Part shown: positions 1 to 9,928 of the stretch, piece after piece
How positions within the stretch are numbered: position 1 is the first letter of the stretch
How the letters are laid out: each line of letters opens with the position of its first letter
Assembly (NCBI GenBank): GCA_030686995.1
Contig: CM060709.1
Span: forward strand, 266,226,057-266,290,056
Length of the DNA stretch: 64,000 nt
Reading direction: 5' to 3'
DNA from: Artemisia argyi
Taxonomy: Eukaryota > Streptophyta > Magnoliopsida > Asterales > Asteraceae
Notes under the pieces: model-generated
The model's database searches: none
Told to the model about the DNA's origin: nothing
The model's input: the letters and a program-made list of their open reading frames with translations, nothing else
Translations under genes and position numbers: made by a program

Positions 1-946
1 GTGATGATGTGAATTCGTTATAAGCACGTTTTGGAAGTTCCATGCAGTTATGGGTCTCATGAAGGCCATTGCATAGTTTGCATGTAGAAGCGATTCTGCT
101 TACTTGGCTTGAAGGTTTATGAGCTTCGTAAGATTTCATGAGCGACTTGACTCGACCTTCAAGTTCCATGATCCTACGGTCGGGAGTGCTAGAGTTGTTC
201 GAAGGCAAAGATATTGCCTTGACCGTTTTGTTCAAATCACGGGGATCGTTCCAACTTTCGTTGTCATAGAGAGCAAGATCTTCTATGAGTTCCCATGATT
301 GTTCCGCACTAAGATCACGTAGCTTACCACCGGCCGATTGGTCAATGGCTCGCCTCGTGGAGATGTCGATATGGTCATAAAAAATTTGGACTTGGAGCCA
401 AAGATCTATGCCATGATGAGGGACTTTTTGAAGTAAGTCCTTGAAACGAGTCCATGCTTCATAAAGAGATTCATTTTGATGTTGTTGGAACATCAAGATG
501 TCATTTCTAAGCTTAGTAGTTCTCCCCGGTGGGAAAAATTGAGCAAGGAAACGAGTGGTGAGATCATCCCATGTGGTGATGGATCCCGCGGGTAAACGCT
601 CAAGCCATTGACTAGCTTGATCCCGTAGAGAGAATTGGAATAGGCGTAAACGGGTAGTCTCTCTAGTTTCAACACCTAGGTCTATGGAATCTACGATTTT
701 GAGAAAGTCCTTAAGATGTTGGTTTGGATCTTCGGAACGAAGTCCATGGAATGCACATCCGCTTTGCACCAACCGGATGGTGTCGGATCGCAAGGGGGTC
801 ACATTGGCTCCGGTGAGCTCAATGGTGTTTCGGTAGCCTTGGTGGCTAGGTCGGGAATACTCTCCTAAGGTTCGGGGCCTAAGGGGTTCTAATGGTGGGT
901 TTTGTTGTGGTGGGATGACGGGTTCAAAGATGTTACCACCTTCCAT
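1..946 (-). CDS. gag: Athila/Tat-type retrotransposon gag, N-terminal 315 residues, cut by the window edge
   Basis: The minus-strand frame is open from ATG at 946 to base 1 without a stop, so about 315 residues are present and the C-terminus lies outside the window. It encodes the capsid precursor that packages the element's RNA. Visible landmarks are a retrotransposon-gag core (W-x2-R-L-P then F-L-x-Q-F-F-P-P and K-L-R-N-D, roughly residues 120-200) and a zinc knuckle of the form C-x2-C-x3-H-x4-C at residues 289-301. The same unusual knuckle spacing occurs in the gag at 2390-4117. The start lies 150 bases downstream of the primer binding site, as expected for a 5' leader. No frame break was seen in this part. 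It belongs to the Ty3/gypsy Athila-Tat group, inferred from gag sequence and the tRNA-Asp-type PBS. Confidence 0.88.
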   Translation of the reverse strand, partial: MEGGNIFEPVIPPQQNPPLEPLRPRTLGEYSRPSHQGYRNTIELTGANVTPLRSDTIRLVQSGCAFHGLRSEDPNQHLKDFLKIVDSIDLGVETRETTRLRLFQFSLRDQASQWLERLPAGSITTWDDLTTRFLAQFFPPGRTTKLRNDILMFQQHQNESLYEAWTRFKDLLQKVPHHGIDLWLQVQIFYDHIDISTRRAIDQSAGGKLRDLSAEQSWELIEDLALYDNESWNDPRDLNKTVKAISLPSNNSSTPDRRIMELEGRVKSLMKSYEAHKPSSQVSRIASTCKLCNGLHETHNCMELPKRAYNEFTSS

Positions 947-1095
947 GATGTCGGATGGTAAAGAGTTACGAACAAAAGCACGAAGAAATAAGATAGACTA
1001 AAGAAGACCTAAAAATAAAAAAATAAAATCTTACTAGAAAAGAATCTAGCAAGTAGACCTAATAAAAAGAAATTCTAACCTAGACAATAACTATT

Positions 1096-1113
1096 CCCCG
1101 GGCTGCGGCGCCA
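1096..1113 (-). other. Primer binding site, tRNA-Asp type
   Basis: On the minus strand the sequence starts TGGCGCCGCAGCC, next to the LTR end. Athila/Tat elements use a PBS of the type TGGCGCCGTTGCC that pairs with the 3' end of tRNA-Asp. This copy differs at a few bases. It fixes the orientation: 5' LTR on the right, gag on the left. Confidence 0.75.
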
Positions 1114-1119
1114 AAAACT

Positions 1120-2376
1120 TGATGCGTGGGAATCGCAACAGGCTTTACCTCTCGAGGGATCTCGAGAAGCTTACAACCCCCACCAGGCAGTGTACCTGAT
1201 CGTTGTAGTATAGTATAGTGACAAGTACCCGGGGATTGATCGTTCAGCTTAGGAATAGTGTCGCTAGGATTAGAAAGCCTAAATTACTAGTTCTAAAGGT
1301 GAGGGATAATTATTTTTGTGTTTTTATATTTTTTAGAAAGCAATTAAAATATCGGTTTTTGGAAGAGTGGGCGAAATTAGTTGCTATTCAACTAACCCAA
1401 AACTAAGATGCAATCAAAATAAAATACTAAAAAATGAAATTAAACTAATTTATACTAAGGTTGTGAGCAGTAATTGGAGAAAATATGTTTACTTAGATTT
1501 CACTACTCCCTAGATATCTTTTACACGTTAATTACTTGTTATAATTGCATGGATGACGAATTGTATTCCTTAATACCATTCATGGGGTGGCATACATAAC
1601 TCCCCAATTCTATGAGCTCTTATCTCCTCCTACACCATGCCCAGCACAACTATAGGGATTGTAAACAGTGGCTCATGCATTAAATACAACCAATAAAGAC
1701 CTAGTACGCCTCGGTTCATGTTTCTTAAGACGTTCAAGCATGTTACCATTTGGAGATCTGCCAGTTTTCTTAAGCCTAACATATAAAATCATTCATCCAA
1801 GACAAGAATAAACAAGTAATCAACACATAATCAATATCTAGGTTTCATTAGATCTAAGCAAACACAAGAGAGATCTAGCCTAGCATAATGGAATTGAGAC
1901 AAGAACAAGATATAGACAACCAACACATAGACATATTGATTGAATTAGAAGAACACTTATCTCAATTACAATGCAAGGTATCAAGGGTTTGGAACCCTTG
2001 AAAAACCTGTAAAAGTTGCACCAAAATCGTCTTTAGGGTTTCTCCAAAACTTCTCTTCTTTTAATGTGAAAAACTAGAAAACTATATATAGGAAAATAGG
2101 GGTGACGGCGTCAAGAACAAAGGTGTGACGCCGTCATCTCGCCGCCAAATACTTCCTCGGACGGCCTTGATCTACTTCTGACGGCCTGCGTGACGCCGTC
2201 ATGAGCTACGGATTTTAATTCTTGGGGTTTGACGCCGTCATGGGTTAACTCTTGACGCCTTCATGTACTGTTCCAGCATGGAAAATTGAGACTTTGCTGT
2301 TTTCTTCACTTTTATGCTCCAAAAACGTCCAAAATGGCTTCTTTTCCAGAATTCACTCTCCAAGTACCTAAAATCA
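1120..2376 (-). mobile_element. 5' LTR of the leftmost Athila/Tat element (1257 bp)
   Basis: On the minus strand the LTR runs from TGATTTTAGG to ACGCATCA, ending just before the PBS. A TATA box (minus strand, 2082-2090) and transcribed leader follow a U3 region that carries an array of near-palindromic TGACGSCGTCA motifs (2103-2263). The LTR lies 13 bases downstream of the gag stop of the next element, so this element was inserted into that one after it arrived. The matching 3' LTR and the second target-site copy lie outside the window. Confidence 0.8.
2103..2263. repeat. Array of TGACGSCGTCA palindromic motifs in the U3
   Basis: Five copies of an 11-bp near-palindrome lie at 2103-2113, 2126-2136, 2191-2201, 2230-2240 and, with one mismatch, 2253-2263. 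Partial copies (TGACGGCC) lie between them. They begin about 13 bp upstream of the TATA box of the LTR, so they are candidate promoter elements. See the parallel array at 48393-48760. Confidence 0.8.
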
Positions 2377-2389
2377 CAAAAGGAACGAT

Positions 2390-4117
2390 TTAGGGCAATA
2401 TTTGATCAAATAAATTCGGATTCGGGCTTAAATGACCCCCTAAAAACGGACCATTTTTCGCCTCATCATGGACGTTGTTGATACCTCCGTTATTAGTAGG
2501 AAGTACCGTGTCCATGGTAACCTCAGGTTCACGTCCCGCTACCTTAGTATGAGGAGAAGAAGAGGTAGAGGGAATCGAGGGTCCATTGTATGATACCCCA
2601 CTGCGGGTAGTGATCGCTTTGACATCGCCCCTCGGGTTAGCGATCGTGTTGCTCGGTAGTGTACCCGGGCCCGAGGATCGATCATTTAAAGACTTCTGAA
2701 GCTCAGAGATCTTGCTGATCAATAACCGATTCGTTTCCTCTTGTGCTTTCATGAATTGTTTTAGCACTTCATCGGAGGAAGACGAGGGTGGAACAACGTT
2801 TTGAGGAGGATTTTGAACACGGTTGTTTTGAAAATTCCCTTGATTTTGGTTGTTGTTACCCTGAAAATTGTTTCTCTGATTGAAATTACCCTGATTGTAA
2901 GTCCCTTGATTTTGGTTTCTTTGAAAATTTCCTTGAAAACCTTGGTTTTGATTGCCATTTTGAAAATTGTTTTGATTAAACTGGCCTTGATTTTGGTTCG
3001 GGTTTTGGAAATTTGAGTTTTGACCTTGGTTAAAATTCTGATTCGAGTTACGGTTTTGATTTTGGTTAAAACCGGGAGGTCCGAGAAAATTGTTGGAACG
3101 ATAGCTTAAGAGATTACGGTCCCCTTGCGGTTGGTAAGAATTACCCCCCGTGTTGTAGGAACCGTGAGCAGCATAAACGTACTCTTGAGGAAAGCCAGTA
3201 GTAGCTGGACACTCAGAATATAGATGTGGGCCCCCACAAGTTTCACAACTTCGGGCCACGGCTTTCACTTGTTGATTTTGAACCTGATTTTGCATCGTTT
3301 GGTTCATTCTCAACACAGCCGTAGAAATATCATTCATCTTTTTGGTAAGAGCAATTATTTCAGGGGATGATGATGAAGGAGTAACTGAATTACATGACGC
3401 ATCCCTCTCCGCAGAGGAATCCCAAAAGTTATGGTGGGCAGTCATGTTCTCAATCAAGTCGTAGCACTCTTCGGGACGCCTTTTCATAAAGGTCCCACCA
3501 GCAGCAACATTGAGAATATCCCGGTGCCTCAATATCAGACCATTATAGAAGGTATCTATGATGGTAACTTGCAACATATTGTGGTTAGGGCACCGATCGA
3601 TAGCTAGCTTATAACGTTCCCAAGCCTCAAAAAGAGACTCATCGGGACATTGCCGGAAGTTGCTGATATCATTTCGTAACTTGGTAACCATGGAAGGTGG
3701 AAAATATTTTGCTAAAAACTTGGTTACCATTTCATCAAAGGTACGAATAGAATTCTTTGGGAGTCGGTCAAACCATGCAGTGGCATGATGAGTGAGAGAA
3801 TAGGGAAAAAGGTACAGCTGGAGGATATCATCGGTGACACCATGCTGTTTCATGCTTTGGGTGACCGTGAGATATTTGTCAAGATGCTTGTTAGCATCGT
3901 CACCCGGTAATCCGTGAAATTGACACGAATTCTGGACTTGTTGGATCATGTGGTGCTTGAGGCCAAAGTCCGTAGCCTCAATAGTGATTGGTGCAATAGG
4001 CCCACCCCGCCCTTGCATGGTAGGCTGGCACAGCTCCTCCATCGTTCGGAGATCGGGAGCTGGCACATCCCTGGGAGGGTCAGGGGGTGGTAAAGGTGGT
4101 GGTGGCCCAGCGGCCAT
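2390..4117 (-). CDS. gag: Tat/Athila-type retrotransposon gag, 575 aa
   Basis: A single open frame encodes the capsid-nucleocapsid protein of a Ty3/gypsy element. Residues 1-20 are Pro-rich. The gag core spans about residues 45-235, with W-F-D-R-L-P near 115 and F-L-A-K-Y-F-P-P near 134. A zinc knuckle with Cys291, Cys294, His298 and Cys303 (C-x2-C-x3-H-x4-C) follows, then an Asn/Gln-rich low-complexity tract (about 350-450) and a region with A-I-T-T-R-S-G-V that in related elements leads toward the protease. A TAA stop ends the frame at 2390, and 13 bp later another element's LTR begins, so protease and polymerase of this element are not in the window. Start chosen: ATG at 4117, first in a long leader. 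Closest matches that I recall are Asteraceae retrotransposon proteins. Frames overlapping the Asn-rich tract on either strand are shadows. Confidence 0.92.
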   Translation of the reverse strand: MAAGPPPPLPPPDPPRDVPAPDLRTMEELCQPTMQGRGGPIAPITIEATDFGLKHHMIQQVQNSCQFHGLPGDDANKHLDKYLTVTQSMKQHGVTDDILQLYLFPYSLTHHATAWFDRLPKNSIRTFDEMVTKFLAKYFPPSMVTKLRNDISNFRQCPDESLFEAWERYKLAIDRCPNHNMLQVTIIDTFYNGLILRHRDILNVAAGGTFMKRRPEECYDLIENMTAHHNFWDSSAERDASCNSVTPSSSSPEIIALTKKMNDISTAVLRMNQTMQNQVQNQQVKAVARSCETCGGPHLYSECPATTGFPQEYVYAAHGSYNTGGNSYQPQGDRNLLSYRSNNFLGPPGFNQNQNRNSNQNFNQGQNSNFQNPNQNQGQFNQNNFQNGNQNQGFQGNFQRNQNQGTYNQGNFNQRNNFQGNNNQNQGNFQNNRVQNPPQNVVPPSSSSDEVLKQFMKAQEETNRLLISKISELQKSLNDRSSGPGTLPSNTIANPRGDVKAITTRSGVSYNGPSIPSTSSSPHTKVAGREPEVTMDTVLPTNNGGINNVHDEAKNGPFLGGHLSPNPNLFDQILP

Positions 4118-4805
4118 TTCGGTCTTTGGTTCTTGTGTATCAGAACGTAGCTCGGGTACGTTTTTCTGAAGTTTACGTTTTGTTTGTGACCGAGTGCGCG
4201 TGCACTAAAAACAATTTTTCAAAACAAGATTGAGGCAAAACCACAGTGAACTTAAACCAATTATCACAAGTGAATGGCTTCTTTAAAAAAGGTACACCAC
4301 TCACAGGGATATAAAGGCAAGTTTTAATCTTAAGTTTAGGAACTTATTATGTCCACACCCCCAGTTGGTAGGTGTTCAGCCTTGATTTGCGGTGGTAAGA
4401 TTTTATGTATTTATTAATTTGAAAAACTGCTTTAGGCTTATGGGTGTGTGCGCAGAAAACTTGGGAAATATTTTTGTAACTGATTCGTTAACCGAAATCG
4501 TTCTTTTAAGATTACTCGCAGGCTGGCGGGAGGAAGTAAATAGGTTTCCTCTTCAGTTCGTAATTTAATGTCAGAACTTACCTTAAACCAACTGTTTCAG
4601 GTTGTAATCTTAAAGAAAACGAAGTAATTTAACTTCACAGTTTGTTTTGTTGTTTTTGATTTTTTTGGTGTTTTTAACACTTTAGGAAAAGTGTTAATGA
4701 ACTTTTTTGATATGATTTATATTTTTACAAATTTGTGTGAAATTTGTACAGGGAGGGTTTTGAAAACTACTAAACTTAAAACGATTTTAAAAACACGCAA
4801 CAACC

Positions 4806-4823
4806 TCTCCGGCAGCGGCGCCA
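4806..4823 (-). other. Primer binding site, tRNA-Asp type
   Basis: The minus strand reads TGGCGCCGCTGCCGG five bases from the LTR end. It is closer to the tRNA-Asp 3' end than the PBS at 1096. It pairs the gag at 2390-4117 with the LTR at 4829-8224. Confidence 0.8.
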
Positions 4824-7134
4824 AATTTTGATTGGGGTGAAAGCAGTCAGATATTATTGACCAAGGTCAATAAGTCAAAGACAGCCTCGTTCCAATTCTC
4901 CGGTGGTAGTATAGTGTGTCCCCGGGTCGTTAAAGTCCCAGCGAGATTGAAATGGTGCTGTTTGAAATCGTTTAGGAATGAGTGGCACTGAGGACAGTAG
5001 CACAGATGATATGTAATTGATTTTGCTACTGATATTTTGGTATTTGTACACAGATATAACATTCACAAAAATCAGATATATAGGTATATGCACAAATTCA
5101 CAATTAAGATTCACGCAATCAGACAGAAAAGTGAGATTTGAACAATTATAAACTACAGGGGGTGCTTTTGAAAATTTTTAAACTTAAAATTAAAAGAAAA
5201 TTGAAAATGAAAATGAAATTATAAAAATGATTATTTTACTATTTAAATATTATTTAATTAATTAAACTAATTAAAATCTAATTTAAATCTAACTTAAATT
5301 AACTAAAAATTACAAGGATTACAAATTAAACTAAAAATTTGCAAAAACAATTTCTAAACTTTAATAAGAAATTGAAGAAAGTATAAAAAAAAAATAAAAA
5401 TAAATATTTTTGTCCTTTTATGAGTTTTTTATCAATTAAAAACTATTTAACTTAATTAAACTAATTTAAATTACAATTAATACTAAATTAACTTAGAAAA
5501 TTATGAGAAATTTATAAAATTATTTAACCATCACAGGAATCCTAAAAAATTATAAAAACTTCTAAAAATTATGTTTAAGGCTAATCCACTAATTAATTAC
5601 CTTTTAATTACTTTAAATCTAATTTAAATAATTAAAATAAGAAAAATGGAAAATGAACAGTAGAAACTAAAAATATATTTTCTAAAAGTCTTAACTAATT
5701 TATAAAACTTAGAAAAATTATAAAAACCTACTGTTGCTACTAAAAATTTAAGAAAACTAATTAATAACTAATATTACCTATTTAATTAATTAAACTAGTT
5801 TTAAATCTAATAAATAGTAAACAAATTAGGAAAAATCTAAGAAAATTAATTTAAATACTTAAAGGTACTAGAAAATTAAGAAAATTATAAAAATGGAAAA
5901 GTGTTTATAAATAAGATAAAATGAAAAATGAAAAAGATAGTTTCTATTAAATAGAAGCTATCACTATTTTTATGTTTGTTTTTTTGGAGTTTTTCTTTTA
6001 GATAGCTAAATATAAGATTAAAATAACATACTTTTGTGAAACAACTTTTTACAAAGCTTAAAATTAAGCAGTGTGTACCCCCTTTACTTAAGCAGTTTGA
6101 CTTTTGTTGACCAAGTAGTAAAATGAGCACAAATGACTGCAAATGGGGTCCACAATGGTAAAACTAGGTACAAATAAGCTAAAGGAACATGAATAAGCTA
6201 GAAACACCAAGTAATGAACACAAATAAGCTGATGAGAACCAAATAAGCACTTTTGAAAACTGAACTCAATTACAGAAATGGGACAGACTTTGGGGTGGAT
6301 TCCAGGTGGGGTCCACTTGTTCCTAGGTCAAACCAAGGGTCAAACCTTGTACCCTGGTAGGAGGGGGGTTGTCAAAACCAAGAATGAACCACTGGGGTCC
6401 ACTGAGGTGGGCTGCAGCCACCACCAAAGTTGGTGGTGGTATGCTGGTGCAGGGGAGGTCAGTCCCCCTGCAAGTGACTTTGGCCTAAAGTGGGGTCCAC
6501 AATAAAATTCCTAAAAATCAAACAGCAATAGGAAAATGAAGTTGAGGTGGTAGAGTTTAACTACAACAAGTTTCAAATCTTCAATCTAAACACAAAATTA
6601 AATAAAATTCCCACAAGTTTTGGAAAAATCTGATGAGTAACTTTTGACTTTTTGAGGAAAACACAAAGTTTGACTTATTTGGATTTCTACTGACTCCTAC
6701 TAATTATAAATTAAGTTATAAACTATATCTAAGCTTGTCCCCAAATGCTTCTCAAAACCTGCAATCAAACTCAAAACAAGGCAGTTGACTATGGTTGACT
6801 TTTTTTATATTTTTGATTTTCCTATTAATACTGAGTTTTAGGGTCTCTAAAAGCTTCAATAAGCTTAATGGAACCTAAGTGAACCTAATAGTCCATTTGA
6901 ACTTAATGATAACAATAATACAGTACACTAAGAATTTTGAAATAAATTTGAAATTTGCACAATCTGAGATACCAAAGGAAACTTCAAATTGATTGATTAA
7001 AAAGATCAAATTACACTTGCTTATGCTACTACAATGCTTAAAAGCTTAGAAATTGATGAAAATTACAAGCTACTGCTAATACGACTATCTTTTAAACTAA
7101 AAATGGAACTTCCTCTTCTTCTTGCTTCTCTTTC

Positions 7135-7142
7135 CTTTTATA
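7135..7142 (-). promoter_or_regulatory. TATA box of LTR copy A
   Basis: TATAAAAG on the minus strand within CCTTTTATAGCCC. Similar CTTTTATAGGCC and CTTTATATG forms are at the matching place in other family copies (about 59937 and 63596), which supports promoter use. Confidence 0.5.
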
Positions 7143-7599
7143 GCCCATGATTAGGGTTTTCTTAAGCCTCTGATCATTTCCCATCAAATATCTGAACCGT
7201 TGGATCACTATAAGCCAATCTCAACCTTTGAAATTTTTTTCGCGCCAAAAATAATGGGAGCAATTGGGACTGTTTAGCGTGTAGGGGGGGGGGGGGAAGC
7301 ATTAATTGTGGGTTGTCTAGTTGGGTGAGGGTGGTGGGTTTGCGATGATGCATTTAATGCAAGTGGGGGGTGGTGGAGTTTGGCAGGTTGTGGGGGTGTG
7401 GGGGAGTCTGGGAGAGGGAAGATGATGGTTGTTTGACCGTTTGACCAAGGTCAAAGTTTGACCCCTGTGTTATTATTTTGGGTGGTATGGGCTTGTGGTG
7501 TTTTGGGCCTAAAGAAGGAATGGACTAGGTATGGTGTGGACTGGACTATGGTTTTGGCTTATGAATAATAATAAGGGATCCGGTTTGGTTTAAGTTATC

Positions 7600-8060
7600 A
7601 CAAGGACTAATTTTGTAATTTATCGAAAGTTGAGGGGTGAAACTTGGCACTCTTCAAAAGTGTTCACAAGGGTGTGTTTTGCCAAGTTATGAATAGTATG
7701 AGACCCTTGAATGATTTTTCCATTTAATTTTCACTAGGGACTAAAACTGCCAAACTTTCAAACTTCAGGGACCAATTGTGTAATTTCACCAAACTTTTCC
7801 ACCAAGGACCAATCCTGCCATAAAAGTTTAGTGCAAGGACAAAATTTGTTTTTCTCAAAGTTTTTAATATCTGAGGGACCATTTTTGACAATTTTCAAAG
7901 TTCAGGGACTAAACTTGACATTTTGTGAAACTTTGCACCAAAGGACTAATTATGTAACTTTTTGATTTGAAAGGACCTTTGGTGACTTTTTCAAGTTTTT
8001 AGAACAACTAGGGACTAGATTTGACAACTTTTGAAAGATGAGGGACTGAAATTGCCAATT
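7600..8060. repeat. Degenerate AGGGAC tandem repeats in LTR copy A
   Basis: Units of roughly 40-50 bp begin with AGGGACTAA or AAGGACCAA and contain TTTGACAATTTT-like tails. The same block recurs near 60340-60830 and 62060-62400 at the 5' end of the other family LTRs. It is a conserved LTR component and no protein is evident. Confidence 0.7.
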
Positions 8061-8680
8061 TTGCAAACTTTGTGCGTTTTTCATCTGTTTTTTATTATTT
8101 TGCGTTTGAAACATGTAAAACACTTTCCTGGGATATTTTCACTTTTTTGATTCAATATTGAGTGTTTTTAGATGTTTTGGCAGCTCAGAAAAGGTAAAAA
8201 TGATGAGTATTTACACACTCATCAGTTCGTCAGGAAGGGTAAGCATGATCAAGATTCTGATTCTTCAGATGACGAGGGTAAAGCCTACTTTGGAGAAGCC
8301 TTGGTGGTAGTCGGGAATGATGAGATGGCTGAATTGGTAATGGATTCAGGTGGGTCTTATCATATGACACCTAGGAGGGATTTCTTGTATGACTTCAAGG
8401 ATGTTGATGGTGGTTTGGTTCAGTTAGGTGATAACAGAACATGCACTATCAGAGGGACAGGGAAAGTGAAGATACAGTTGCATGATGGTTCAAGCTTTAT
8501 ACAGGAAGATGTCAGGTACTCTTGAAAAAGAAGGTTATACTGTGAAGATGCAGATGGGTAGAGTCAAGGTGATCAAAGGTTGTCGGGTTATGATGACTGG
8601 GATCAGGAAAGAAAACTGTGTGTATACTTTGGAAGCAAAAGTGAAGACTTTTGGTGTACAAAAGCATGGAGGTTCTAAAT

Positions 8681-8800
8681 AAGTTGGATTCAAACAACTT
8701 GGTCATAAACAAGTTGGGTTCAAACAACTTGGTCATAACCAAGTTGGTCTCAAACAACTTGGTCATAAACAAGCTGGGTTCAAAAAACTTGGTACTGGTG
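8681..8800 (+). repeat. Four in-frame 30-bp repeats in the copia fragment
   Basis: Units start at 8681, 8711, 8741 and 8771 and encode variants of K-Q-V-G-F-K-Q-L-G-H. The period is a multiple of three, so the expansion kept the frame. Confidence 0.85.
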
Positions 8801-8838
8801 TTAAAACAGGAGTCCATGGACGTGTTTGGTTCGAGGTG

Positions 8839-8843
8839 GAACT
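8839..8843 (+). repeat. Target-site duplication GAACT, left copy
   Basis: GAACT directly precedes the solo LTR and is repeated at 11905-11909 directly after it. Confidence 0.9.
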
Positions 8844-9838
8844 TGTCACACCCCCAATTTACCTGACTTGCAGCGGAATGGAATGCCTGGGGGTGTAACT
8901 GTCATAGCACCATAACAAGGATATATTGAACGACCTAAAGTGTCGTTTGGAAAATACATCGTTTGATTTATTTAAAAACATCCAGTGTTACAAAACATAG
9001 GTCCCAAAGTCTGAACAAGTTTAAGGAAAATAAATCTGGTAAGATCAAACGATGAAATACAAGTGCATGAAAATCCAAAATGTAGTGCGTCATCCCTGGC
9101 ACACCCTAATGTGACTCCATGCATGTAATATGATAATGCCTTAGTTACCTGAAAATACATTGCGAAACCGGTCAACATAAAGTTGGTGAATAATCATAGG
9201 TTTATGAAATGTAATGTTGTACGACCACCACAAGTATAAGTGCATGACAAAATGTCACGTAAAATAGTACAATAGACCTTAAGCTCATGACACCGAAGCT
9301 AGACTGATGAAATTTATGCCCCTCCTGAATGTTCTGCCAAAACATTCAAATGTAAAAGACATGAAATGCATCCGCTTACTGTTGGTAAATACTACCACGG
9401 ATGGAGGCGTCACCCTCAATAGATCTATCCACTCACTCTCGCTTAATAGGTAAATTAACGGTTCATGATGATACTAGGGGACTTATCACATGGCAGACAA
9501 GCTACTTAAGCAATGTACATAGGTTTTGATACTTGGGCTCGTACTAAAATGGTACAATGTATTCTCCCCCATGGGATTTGAAAACAATCATAAAATGTAT
9601 ACGGGGCTATGAAAACTCACCTTAACTGATGATACTGTGATGATGTGAAATGAACAGTTAGCTGCCTCAACCTAATATGAATGATGAACGATCTAATTTA
9701 GATCACCAGATGATGTTATGAATGTCCATGCACATGTTCCTATACCACTCTACTCTTTGGAAAATACTTGTTGTTATCAAAAATATATATTTTCCAAGAC
9801 TTAGGAAAATATGGCTATTAGAAAAATAAAACTAGTTG

Positions 9839-9928
<90 letters not shown>

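Larger units (their letters stand above)
4829..8224 (-). mobile_element. 5' LTR of the Tat-type element (3396 bp), copy A of the long-LTR family
   Basis: On the minus strand the LTR starts TGATGAGTGTG and ends CCCAATCA, next to the PBS. Parts from left to right on the plus strand: a block with CCCCGGGTCGTTA, about 1 kb of AT-rich sequence, a GC-rich block with a short plus-strand frame (6278-6505), a minus-strand TATA box (about 7135-7142), and degenerate AGGGAC repeats (7600-8060). Three more copies of this family lie at 52230-64000. The right end abuts copia coding sequence at 8225, so this element inserted into that copia. Confidence 0.82.
8225..8843 (+). pseudogene. Ty1/copia polyprotein fragment (protease region), broken
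   Basis: The plus frame from 8225 reads F-V-R-K-G-K-H-D-Q, an acidic linker, and an aspartic-protease motif V-M-D-S-G-G-S-Y-H-M near 8336-8365, then M-T-P-R-R-D-F. It stops at 8522-8524. A second frame continues G-T-L-E-K-E-G-Y-T-V, so a short deletion near 8510 removed about ten codons and shifted the frame. Four 30-bp units at 8681-8800 follow, then the protein is cut at 8843 by a solo LTR and resumes at 11910. The ATG at 8172 belongs to the neighbouring LTR, so the apparent 117-aa frame is a chimera. Integrase, RT and RNase H are missing: this is a deletion derivative. Confidence 0.8.

Noticed and set aside
2761..3016. Frames on both strands within the Asn/Gln-rich part of gag
   Set aside because: Low-complexity shadow frames of the real gag at 2390-4117.
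8172..8525. A 117-aa plus-strand protein
   Set aside because: The first 18 residues are LTR sequence; only the part after 8224 is copia. It is a junction artefact.
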